This document shows, piece by piece, positions 1-10,135 of a DNA stretch of 64,000 bases (positions within the stretch are counted from its first letter, which is position 1; every line of letters begins with the position of its first letter). The translations under genes and the position numbers were made by a program. The DNA comes from Artemisia argyi (lineage: Eukaryota > Streptophyta > Magnoliopsida > Asterales > Asteraceae): the NCBI GenBank assembly GCA_030686995.1, contig CM060703.1, forward strand, positions 6,368,597 through 6,432,596, written 5' to 3'. The notes beneath the pieces were generated by a model. The model saw only the letters and a program-made list of their open reading frames with translations. It was not told the origin of the DNA and made no database searches.

Positions 1-472
1 GGTTCACTTTTAGCATACACTCGTTGTTTTAGTACTTCACTTTTTTCAGCCATACAAAATAAGGAGTATATAGATTTATCAATCTAGGTAGTCTATAAAG
101 ACAATGACTATTTAACGACCATGCCGTAATAACGTATATGAAAAACTTAGCCATTATAACTAGCAAGTGCAACACTAAAACAAAATCGTGTTTTGAATTG
201 TGTCTTGTTTTTCATGTTGGTGTTTATTTGAGTTGTTTCCCTATAGCTTCTCGCTAAGGGATTTTCATGAGATATATAATATATTTGCTGTACTTTCCAA
301 AAAACTAAAACATGTAAAATCGTTATTTTTCATAGCATCTAATTATTATGAGAGAAACCTGAAAGTTTAATTATTCCTGAGGCTGAGCATGATTCATGAA
401 ATGGGTCTTGAAAGACGGTGAAGACAGCTCTCCATAGCACACGTAAAGAAACTGCCTCCAGAGATGGTAAGT

Positions 473-1436
473 TTATCGTATAATCTTCTTAAACTTGAAC
501 TTTGCAGTTTCTCCTAGCTTAAATGGCTTGTCAGCGTCTCGCCCCGCACCCCTCTTGTTTTCGTATCCTGGGTAATCCTTGATATGAAAGGCACAAGTCT
601 CGAAATTCTCCAAGCCTGCGTCATTCGCCAACTGAGGTAGGTTCCACTTGTTGTAAGGATAGTTAGTCTGATGAGTCACATGTACCTCGCCTTGTGGAGT
701 CAACATTGTTGCGGCGTTCTTAAAAAAGCTTCTCATCAAGGCTCTGTGCGCCCTACGTCAATACAAGCAGCTAGTGTTTATAACTTAACTCACGAAAATT
801 GATTAGGGATGGTTCATTTTTAACATATTACTTCAACTTTCAAAGAATAGCTAAAAAGATGTGCTCACTCTATAACTCCTTTGTCAGTTTCGGCCCCGGC
901 AAACCCTGCGTGTGGAAAGTTGAAGATGATCCTATCAAAACGCTTTCCAGTAAGCTTCGGATGGTTCTCCATGGTCCTTGCATCTACTTCAAAAAGAACT
1001 CTAGCACCACCGACTAATAAGTGACCGATGTGTTGTGCAGCGTCCTGGTACATTGTGATCACGCCATCTGGATAAATTACGGTACACATGATGTAAGTAT
1101 ATCGAGTTAGTTGGTAAGAGTTTACTTTTAATTTTTGAACGGCAAATATACATAAATATTCCTTGAAATAATTACCGAGTAGCTAAATCACCAATTAACC
1201 TCTCCTAATCCGCCAATTCTAGATGTATATTCTCTTTTCAAAAGCATAAGTACACAAAAATGGTTTTCGGTTAAAAACCAAAACCTATTAGAGATAAATA
1301 GTAGGCCCAAATCCGGTTTGTGGTCAAAGGGTTCATTAGGGTTTCTACTTAATTTGTCATTATAAATAGTCATTAACAAGAAGGCAATACCCATGGGGTT
1401 TTCAATGTTCAACAAAACCAAAGCGAATCCAAATTC

Positions 1437-1480
<44 letters not shown>

Positions 1481-2190
1481 GTTTAGTCTACTTTGAGTTC
1501 TCTCGGTTCAGTTCCGGTTTAGCCTGCAAAAATTTCCAACCGAGCCAAGATCAATTGAGCTGGACCAATTGACGCAAACCAAAAAGAAATTCAGACCCGC
1601 TGTTTGCTTCTCAGTTCCTTGTTTTAGAAAACTCCAGTTCTCAGGTCGGTTCTATACACACCGATCACAGTTCCGAACCAAAAAAGAACCGAAAATCTGC
1701 TTCTCTGTTTATTAAAGTAGTACACTACTGTTGCAAAATTTCGGATCCTCAGCTATTTCTGGTTTGGTGATCTGACTGCCGCTGTGAACAAGCTCACCCT
1801 TACAAAGATGAAATATTTTTAAAGAAATATGACATATATATCTAATGTGCCACAAAGTACTAAGCTGGCTCATGCTTTTAAGGCAGCTTAAGTCTACTAG
1901 ATTATTGAAAAACCCAGATCAAATTGAGTCGAAAAACTAGAAACTGTATGGCATCATTTAAAGAAAGTCGAAAAAGTTGATATGTTTTCTAATACATAAT
2001 GGTTACCGTATGTTTGATACGATGTGGCCACGATCTTTGAACCATCTTTATGGGATTTAACTAGGCCACAAGAGAAGCCAAAGTTCCCATCTCCAACGAG
2101 CAGTACTGTGAGATTACTTGGAAATTCAGCTGACCATTCGCCGGCCAACTGATGATCAGAAATTTGCGAGCATAAGTTGTGGGTAGCCAT
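473..2190 (-). CDS. DUF2431 (Bmt5-like) family protein, three exons, copy A
   Basis: Exons read on the minus strand: 2190-2007, 1067-869, 752-473 (184, 199 and 280 nt; 220 residues), introns GT-AG. The product has the family's SAM-binding-type motif VLLVGDGNFGFS at about residues 29-40, FDRIIFNFPHAGF at 105-117 and YPGYENKRG near the C-terminus. Yeast Bmt5 of this family is a 25S rRNA m3U methyltransferase; plant members are annotated as At4g26485-like or HIPP41-like and are mostly uncharacterised, so the rRNA role is inferred. The start ATG at 2190 follows a GA-rich leader that is also present in copy B. Splice points were chosen because the same GTGAGC donor and CAG/TAG acceptors are conserved in copy B and keep the frame. 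A 41-nt T run lies in intron 1. No disabling mutation seen. Confidence 0.8.
1439..1690. repeat. poly(T) tract and GGTTC-rich element inside intron 1 of copy A
   Basis: A run of about 41 T is followed by sequence rich in GGTTC/GAACC words (cggttcagttccggttt, ccgaaccaaaaaagaaccg). It resembles the short-motif hAT-like elements found elsewhere in the window, but I could not fix its ends or a target duplication. Confidence 0.35.
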
Positions 2191-2382
2191 TGCAGAGAGA
2201 GAGAGAGACGATGATGAGCAAAATGAAATAAAAATAAGGGTTTGTTTTTAGGTAGGTAGGTGTAGCTTTAGGGTTTTGGCATGAAAATAGAAACATTGCA
2301 TGGGTTAAAATAATACAGTGAATAAAATATTTGCACTAAACTAATTTAAAAATAACCCTTTGATGACCTTTTGAGTGTGACC

Positions 2383-2445
<63 letters not shown>

Positions 2446-2974
2446 GGATTCAGTGAAAAGAAAAACTAAAATGAGAAAAATAAGAAAAACTTTTAGCCAC
2501 ATATTTCAAATAAGAAGGAGAATTTTAAAAGGAGATACAACTATTTTTGTTGGTGCATCTGAAATTTGTAGTTGTGGTTTTTTCTCACCCTTCTCATTTT
2601 AATTTTTCTTCTCATTTAATCATAATTGTTATATTAAATGAATCACAAGAGATCCAAAAGATGATACAATTGAAGGATGCAAGATGATATCCTAGAGAAC
2701 AATGACTTTAGAACTAAACGGAAAATTACAACCCGCCACTCATGGGATTGAAACTAATTGCTATCTATAAATTGTGAACTACTAACCGAAATTGAGCATT
2801 TGAGGCATCTTGAAATATCGAGAAGAATGGACGAACTTCAATGCTTAAGAAAATATTTGAACCAATATGATATAACTCAACCATGAAATTGTACACAATG
2901 ATGATCAAAAGTGAGGAGCTACAACCTTGTATAAGATGAAAAACAACTATTATCCTTAAAGCCACCATTGAAGC
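2191..2974. other. promoter side of copy A and AT-rich spacer
   Basis: Directly upstream of the copy A start is a GA repeat leader (gagagagagagag). A (TA)n tract lies at about 2391-2443. It is followed by a roughly self-complementary AAAATGAG...CTCATTTT stretch (2455-2625), perhaps a decayed MITE. No coding sequence recognised. Confidence 0.4.
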
Positions 2975-4700
2975 TCACAAAGAGGGAGGTGGTATGTCAT
3001 TGTTGTTCAGCTCTAACAAGAAGTCACTAAACACGTCATTTATTGAACGAGCCAGTTTTCCATCTAAAGTTTTGCCGAGTGAAGCCCCAAGATTGTACAT
3101 AGAAACTGAATCATCATCTTCTGAATCCTCTTGAGATAGTGAACATGAATGATCATTGTCACCAACATGTACAATGTTGTTCTTCCTTGCTTTACCTTCA
3201 CCTTTTTTCTTTATTTTAGATGACATACTTCACATATCCCTCTTTTCTTTATATTTACAAGGGTGCAGGATTACTCCCCTTTACTAAAAAAAAAATCCCT
3301 CCCGTATCACTCTTTTTGTTCTTTGAAATGGATTTCTTGTCATGCACTGTCCTAGCGATTCTTAGTGCCTTGCTACATATCACATGGCATTTAGATGCTT
3401 TGTTTAACTTAGCTTTAAGAGTGCATGAGGTAGATAAGATCGATGTAAATTTGGTCCATGAAATGTTTGAGAAGGCTGCATCACTGGTGAAACTCGAGAA
3501 GAACTACATACTGGCGAGGTTGAAAGAAGTGTTACTTTCGCAGACCCTTTCTTGGTTTACGAGAATAGCTTTATGCTTGACACCTTGGGCTTTGTTAGAA
3601 AGGGCATCTTTTACCCTTTCAAAAACTTGGGAATACAAATTAGCTTGTGAAGTTGACCTATCGTTTTCATGTAAGTCACCTCCCAAAACATCAGTAGCAT
3701 CCACCATGTTCAACTTATCAATGGGAAAATCACCCCATATATTACCGTTGGAATTGAATTTGTAATCTGAATTTAAATTTTGAATTATATGAGCAGTTCC
3801 TGAAGTGTGTCTCTTAGAAAATGACTGCTGCTCTTGAATGTGGGGCTATAGGTCCATCATAGGGCTAGAGAATAAATTAAGATTTTTAGGATTATTGGGA
3901 ATTTTCGAAAACCCATATAGGTAGTGAAGTATTATTGCTAATATTAATGGTTCCGAGTTTAAGAATGGGTCTCGGGCCATATGTTTCTAGAAAACAAAAA
4001 TAAGAACCTAATGGGTTTTTGTCGATGAAGAGAACCTTTCCCCATACCTCAGCAATATTTGAAATATTGATCCTTGATTTTTACTCGAACGGAATTCTTT
4101 TTATCTTAAGCCAAATGAATCACGAATAGAAATTTTCCTTTTCCGACATACACTGAATCTTTAGCAATCCATTGGCGTCGATTGAAGTACTTTGAAAAAG
4201 ACGATTATAGGCTTCGACATCACGACATTGAACGATGGCTCCATGACAACCCCATTGAGAGATCTTCTCTACTGAATTTTCACGTCTCTCCAACCATTAG
4301 GAAAGCTTCTCTTGAGACATATACTCTTTATCTATGATAAGGGCCGAAACACCCAAGAACTTTTGTTTTTTCCGAGTTGGGTTGTAGCGTGAAACACTTG
4401 GAAGGCTTCACCCTGGTTACATCCTCGGTTTGATATTTGTCGCCATATGACCTTAGTTATGTCTTGGCCAAGTAAACAAAAACATGTTTACCGTATAACA
4501 ATTTACCGTGCGTACAAAGTATTGCTTCTTGAGCTTGCTCACAAGAAGAAAACTTAATAAAAGCACAGCTTTTTTGCTTTCTCAATGAAATCCCCTTGAT
4601 ACATCTGAACTTCTTAAAAAAATTAGAAATAATTTTAGAAGTTATGTTGAAAGAAAGATTACCCAAGTAAATAGTCTGTGATATTCGGAGAGGCTTGATT
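2975..4700 (-). pseudogene. degenerate retroelement-type ORF1 with RRM domain
   Basis: On the minus strand from about 4700 a frame encodes an RRM-like fold: QTIYLGNLSFN (RNP2-like) and KSCAFIKFSS (RNP1-like), ending in YLAKT at 4457. Downstream, broken frames continue the same coding direction, including a 69-residue piece at 3713-3504 and an 83-residue acidic, lysine-rich C-terminal piece ending at 2975. Several frameshifts and stops separate the pieces. In Asteraceae many non-LTR retrotransposons start with an RRM-type ORF1, so I infer a LINE relic. A decayed host RNA-binding gene remains possible. No reverse transcriptase is joined to it here. Confidence 0.45.
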
Positions 4701-4879
4701 GCCTCTTGTCTTGATCCCTACGTATATTGTTGGAGTCGTCAATGTTTATTGATCAGTGAAGGTGTTGACCGGTTGAATTAGTCTAGTGAGAGGAGGTGAA
4801 GGAACGGTTGAAGGGGGTGGAGAAGGGAGCGACATTCATTTTTTTAATTCAAACTATGTTAAGTTACTAGTGTGTTTAC

Positions 4880-5040
4880 TGTAACGGACGAAAACGTATG
4901 AAAACGGATGAAATCGTATGAAAACAGATGAATACGTATGAAAACGGATGAAAACGTAAGAAAACGGACGAAAACGTATGAAAACGGACGAAAACGTCTG
5001 AAAGCGGCCGAAAACATATGAAAACAAACGAAAAGGTATA
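4880..5040. repeat. minisatellite of (g/a)AAAACGnatg-type units
   Basis: Imperfect tandem units of about 10-11 bp alternate as acgaaaacgtatg / aaaacggatg, roughly fifteen times. The mixed 10/11-bp spacing and absence of spacer diversity make this a minisatellite. Confidence 0.75.
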
Positions 5041-5476
5041 AAAAATGAAAAGTTTTTATTGTGAGATACTTATTTGCTGTTCTTAAAAAAATAAAAATAA
5101 AAATTTTAGTAAACATGAATAAATAAGAAAGAAAATAGATGGTGAATAAAATTTTAGTGAAATAGTTTTAACCAATTAAATCTTAGATTAAATACCCACC
5201 GTTACAAATAAATTGTGAGGATTTATCCTTCAGCAAAATAAGGGTATGTGAATCCTTTATATAATAAAATAAAACCTCAAGTGGGGACTTTTTCATTTCA
5301 AAAAAATTAAACCATACCTTATTTAGTAATAATATTATTTAAAAAAATTAATTTCTTATTAGATAACATTTTATATTTATCTATAACACAAGTAGAAGAT
5401 AAATACAAAAAATATAGATAATATGCAATTAACAATAGGATTAAAATTTTTAAATAATTATCTTTAATAATAAAAA

Positions 5477-5847
5477 GGGTAAAAGTCATAAAATAACAAC
5501 TTACTTTCTAAATTTTACCAAGATGAAACACTTACTTTTTTATCAACATTTAAGCCAACGAAATTTTCAAATATTGTTATGAGGTGAAACACTTGCTTTT
5601 TTATCAACATTTATGCAAACGAAACTTTCAAATATTGTTTTGAGATGAAACACTTTTTTCAAGGGTATTTTTGTTGACCTTAGAACAATATTTGAAAGTT
5701 TCGTTGGCTTAAATGCTGATAAAAAAGTAAGTGTTTCACCTCAGAACAATATTTGAAAGTTTCGTTGGCTTAAATGTTGATAAAAAAAGTAAGTGTTTCA
5801 TCTCGATAAAATTTAGAAAGTAACTTGTTATTTTATTGCTTTTACCC
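5477..5847. mobile_element. Mutator-like fold-back MITE, GGGTAAAAG termini
   Basis: Termini GGGTAAAAG...CTTTTACCC with long inverted arms, flanked by the 9-bp duplication TAATAAAAA (5468-5476, 5848-5856). Inner arms contain an internally repeated block (gaaactttcaaatattg / aaacacttac). The sister Helitron at 44038-44046 has a single TAATAAAAA, which is the empty site. 9-bp duplications and G-starting ends are characteristic of MULEs. Confidence 0.85.
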
Positions 5848-5969
5848 TAATAAAAACTATAATTAAAAATTATAAATCAAACAAAGCAAAGATTAAATTA
5901 TTTGTTTTTTAATAAATAAAAATATATGATTAAAAAAATTAAAAAAAAAAGCCCGCGTGTGCGCGGGTA

Positions 5970-6523
5970 GAGTTGAGATCCATGAAGAACTTATACATGT
6001 CATAGAACCTATCAACCAATCATAGCCACCTATTTATATTTTTCACCTTTTTTTTCAAAATAACATATTTTGCAAACGGTAAATCTTCAAGGTACAAAAA
6101 AAATACCATCGCGACGAGAATTAAATGATCTTTCTATAGATATGCATTGTTATATACTTTCGACGAACTTTTTTTTTGCCCAGAAAGAATCATATATGAT
6201 TCGTAAAAATCATATATGATTCGTAAAAAATCATATATGATTCGATTCTTCGAATCATATATGATTCTTACGAATCATATATAATTTTTTTTGGCGAAAA
6301 AAAGTTCGTCGAAAGTATATAACAATGCATGTCTATAGAAAGATAATTTAATTCTCGTCGCAATGGTATTTTTTTTATAGCTTGACGATTTACGGTTTGC
6401 GAAATATTTAAGTTTTAAAAAAAGAGTGAAAGTTTATTTTTTTATTTTGATAAAAAGAATGAGTGGCTAAAATTGCTTGATTGGTTATATGGTAAAAGTT
6501 GGATTTATAAAGAAGTTTTGGCT
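5970..6523. mobile_element. Mutator-like fold-back MITE in Helitron copy 1
   Basis: Fold-back element of 554 bp. Left and right arms (about 6008-6190 and 6290-6490) are inverted copies, sharing for example atactttcgacgaact and gacgagaattaaat. The centre holds ATCATATATGATTCG palindromes. Flanked by near-identical 9-mers GCGCGGGTA (5961-5969) and GCGCAGGTA (6524-6532). The sister Helitron has the corresponding GCGCGATTA once at 44151-44159. A diverged relative of the arm lies at about 57500-57750. Confidence 0.75.
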
Positions 6524-6542
6524 GCGCAGGTATTATAACTAG

Positions 6543-7118
6543 TGAACTTTTATCATATATTATATTATTTTGCATGGCTTACGTGCTCTCTCGAATTAAG
6601 GTTATGAAATTAAGAATCTATGACCGCGTTGAGCGTGTGTGTGTTTTGAAATAACCGTTGAAATTAAGGTAGAGCCGTAGAGGAGTGGATAAAGTTGGAA
6701 AAAAATGGCAGGAAGGTTCGTTGCTTGTTCATTGAAATTGAAATGAAACTATCTTTTTATATGTTAAAGGAAATAAATAATTATGATGAAAAATCTTTAA
6801 CTAATAAGAATATTAAATATTTGATTTTTCAAGTTGGCCAAACATATTGCTCCATCCTCTAACTCTAAATCGCGAAAAAATCGATTTTTTCCCCCCTAAA
6901 TCAGCGCTATATTGAATCGTGGATTCGTGATATAATATCATTAACTATTAAAATTTAAAAAAAAAAAATAAAAATAAAAATAAAAATAAAAATGGAAAAA
7001 CAATACACAAACCGATCAACTTGCCTAAATCGACGATATATTCATACACGTTGCATGTGTAATCAATACGTAAATTTTTGTTTAATGCAGTTTTTAACGT
7101 TGTTTCCTAAACAGATTT

Positions 7119-7156
<38 letters not shown>

Positions 7157-7525
7157 TATATTTTATAGAAAAACAACATTTATTAAGAGAAGCAAAATAA
7201 GGTATAAAAAAAAATAACGACCCACCTTCTTAACAATGCAATTAAAAAAGGTGAGCCCCGGGATAGAAAACATACAAAGGAAAATGCATAAACTAGAACT
7301 TACGACGAAAACTATAACAAGCACCTATATCAATTCATATATACAAACTTTGCATGTTGTTTCAATGTGTAAAGGTTTATTTTTTAATTCAAATACAAAA
7401 CTAGATTTATTATTTATTTTTTTTTTATGGTAAAAGGTTACTTTGGTAAAATACATTAATCACAAAACTTTTGTTTATTTATTTATTTTTGGGTAACCAT
7501 GGTTTCACCAAAACACTTTCGGTCC
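6543..7525. other. intergenic spacer, no gene seen
   Basis: AT-rich sequence with an (aaaat)n stretch near 6968 and a T run at about 7120-7151. No ORF with a recognisable product. Confidence 0.4.
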
Positions 7526-7916
7526 TAGGGGTTGAAACGAGCCGAGCCTGAGCTTGACAAAGCTCGAGCTCGACTCGTTTAAGTTTTAAAAAGCTCGAGC
7601 TCGGCTCGTTTATACGATTTGGCCATGAAACGTTAAAGCTTGACTTGAGCCCGAGCTCGACTCGTAATACATCTATATTGAGCTCGTTAATAAGCTCAAG
7701 CTCAGCTTGTATATATGTTTAATTAATACTTAAAATATCATAATGTCGTTCAGGCTCACGTGCTCAAAAGAGCTTTGTATGTAAAGCTCAGGCTCGAACT
7801 CGATTAATAAACGAGCTGCAACTTAGGCTCGAGCACGTTTAGGCTCGGCTCGTTCGAGCTTTTTACTGATTCGACCCCGAACTTTTTACGAGCAGCTCGG
7901 CTCATTTCCACCTCTA
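7526..7916. mobile_element. hAT-like element filled with GAGCTCG motifs
   Basis: Starts TAGGGGTTGAAACGAGCC and ends GGCTCATTTCCACCTCTA, so the ends are roughly inverted. The interior alternates gctcgagctcg / cggctcgt in both orientations. The flanks (ttcggtcc, ttttcgacc) resemble an 8-bp duplication only imperfectly, so it is probably old. Part of a group of similarly built elements in this window. Confidence 0.55.
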
Positions 7917-8747
7917 TTTTCGACCTTTTGGCCGACTAATCTATGAGGTTTGAACCCACAATCACATAGACTCAAACCAGGTAAAGCCTTTCCTTTCTCG
8001 AGAGGTTGGCGTGACAAAATATGGCTGAAATACCATATTAATCTCAAGCAACGCTTAAACGACCACTAACTCGTTTGTGACACGCCACAAACGATAACAA
8101 CTCTAGCTACAAACTGTTAGTATTAGGGTCTTGATAATCATAGATTGCTTGAATAATTCTTGAATCGTGTATAGTTCACTTTATGAATACAATATTTCGA
8201 CCCTATTTTTTACCTTGGGTTACACAAAATTCCTATTAGAATAAGACAAGAACACACTCAAATTATAGGAACAAGAAATTGAGCAAAACATGAAGAATAT
8301 TGTATGTGTTGTTATGAGTATTCATGTTATAATGAAAGACCACAATGGTGCTATATATAATATTGTTGTCTCTCACTTTGTTACTTATGTAACAATAATC
8401 TAATTTGTTAAAATATACAATAGATGGGAAGTGAAGAGGAGCACTAGATAGAAGCAGTTGCTGCAACTGATGAAGAGTTCTAGAAAAAGTTTGTAGAAGA
8501 TCAATGGCTGAATTCGTTCATCTGTTTAGGGTTTAGGGTTTAGGGTTCAGGATGTTAAAATAATTTAAATGTATATCTTTAATTTTAAAACCAAATGTTG
8601 CCTGTTGCAGGGCTTGTTTTGTATTTTATTAATTTAATGTTTTAGCTTTTAAACATTTAACCTGAAATTTTATGTATCCAGTACCTTTTAAAATCCGTGA
8701 ATGAAAAGTTTTATAAAAGTTTGAATAATCTCAAATATCTGTAAACT
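7917..8747. other. intergenic spacer with short telomere-like run
   Basis: No gene recognised. At 8525-8547 there are three TTTAGGG units in a row, too few to be more than an interstitial trace. The AAACT at 8743-8747 is the left target duplication of the LTR element. Confidence 0.4.
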
Positions 8748-10097
8748 TGATGCGTGGGAATCGCAACAGGCTTTACCTCTCGAGGGATCTCGAGAAGCTT
8801 ACAACCCCCACCAGGCAGTGTACCTGATCGTTGTAGTATAGTATAGTGACAAGTACCGGGGGATTGATCGTTCAGCTTAGGAATAGTGTCGCTAGGATTA
8901 GAAAGCCTAATTACTAGTTCTAGAGGTGAGGGATGATTATTTTTGTATTTTTATGTTTTATGGAAAGCAAGTAAAATCTCGGGTTTTGGAAGAGTGGGCG
9001 GAATTAGTTGCTATTCAACTAACCCAAAACTAAGATGCAATCAAAATAAAATACTAAAAATGAAATTAAACTAATTTATACTAAGGTTGTGAGCAGTAAT
9101 TGGAGAAAATGTGTTTACTTAGACTTCACTACTCCCTAGATATCTTTTACACGTTAATTACTTGTTATAATTGTATGGATGACGGATTGTATTCCTTAAT
9201 ACCATTCATGGGGTGGCATACATAACTCCCCAATTCTATGAGCTCTTATCTCCTCCTACACCATGACCCAGCACAACTATAGGGATTGTAAACAGTGGCT
9301 CATGCATTAAATACAACCAATAAAGACCTAGTACGCCTCGGTTCATGTTTCTTAAGACGTTCAAGCATGTTACCATTTGGAGATCTGCTAGTTTTCTTAA
9401 GCCTAACATATAAAATCATTCATCCAAGACAAGAATAAACAAGTAATCAACACATAATCAATATCTAGGTTTCATTAGATCTAAGCAAACACAAAGGAGA
9501 TCTAGCCTAGCATAATGGAATTGAGACAAGAACAAGATATAGACAACCAACGCATAGACATATTGATTGAATTAGAAGAACACTTATCTCAATTACAATA
9601 CAAGGTATCAAGGGTTTGGAACCCTTGAAAAACCTGTAAAAGTTGCACCAAATTCGTCTTTAGGGTTTCACCAAAACTTCTCCTTTTTTTTAATGAAAAA
9701 ACTAGAAAACTATATATAGGAAAATAAGGGTGACGGCGTCAAGAGCAATGGTGTGACGCCGTCATCTCGCCGCCAAATACTTCCTCGGACGGCCTTGATC
9801 TACATCTGACGGCCTATGTGACGCCGTCATCAACCACGGTATTTTATTCTTGGGACTTTGACGCCGTCAAGAGCAACTCTTGAAGCCTTCATGCACTGTT
9901 CCCAGCATAGAAATTTGAGACTTTGCCGTTTTCTTCACTTTTATGCTCCAAAAACGTCCAAAATGGCTTCTTTTCCAGAATCCACTCTCCAAGTACCTAA
10001 AATCACAAAAGGAACGATTTAGGGCAATATTTGATCAAATAAATTCGGATTCGGGCTTAAATGACCCCCTAAAAACGGACCATTTTTCGCCTCATCA
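8748..10097 (-). repeat. 3' LTR of the gag-only retrotransposon
   Basis: 1350 bp, 3' LTR in element orientation. A TATATATAG box on the minus strand lies near 9711-9718. Four TGACGGCGTCA/TGACGCCGTCA units (9731-9741, 9754-9764, 9819-9829, 9859-9869) lie just upstream of it in U3. Two differences from the other LTR: tgaagcc versus tgacgcc, and tttgaga versus tttgaaa. Confidence 0.95.
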
Positions 10098-10135
10098 TAT
10101 ACCCTTACACTTGAGATTTGCTTGTCCTCAAGCAA
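10098..10135 (-). promoter_or_regulatory. polypurine tract module next to 3' LTR
   Basis: Minus strand reads GCTTGAGGACAAGC (hairpin) then AAGTGTAAGGGTATA up to the LTR. This position and purine-rich AAGTGTAAGGG fit the plus-strand primer tract of plant Ty3/Gypsy-type elements. Confidence 0.65.

Larger units (their letters stand above)
5253..6542 (+). mobile_element. non-autonomous Helitron copy 1, carrying two nested insertions
   Basis: Starts with TC after an A (5252) and ends with CTAG before a T (6543), the A^T insertion typical of Helitrons. The GC-rich near-palindrome CCCGCGTGTGCGCGGG near the end is the expected 3' hairpin; it is now split from the terminal CTAG by an insertion. Removing the two nested elements and one copy of each 9-bp duplication leaves 347 bp, exactly the length of Helitron copy 2 at 43823-44169, to which it is closely similar. 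No Rep/helicase gene, so mobilised in trans. Confidence 0.75.

Noticed and set aside
3220..3765. 181-codon plus-strand open frame
   Set aside because: It lies antisense to the ORF1-type pseudogene pieces and has no recognisable domain. The minus-strand reading explains the region better.
4880..5040. CRISPR-like regular repeats
   Set aside because: Units of 10-11 bp with no spacers in a plant nuclear context: a minisatellite.
8525..8547. Telomere-like TTTAGGG run
   Set aside because: Only three units; too short to mark a telomere or fusion site.
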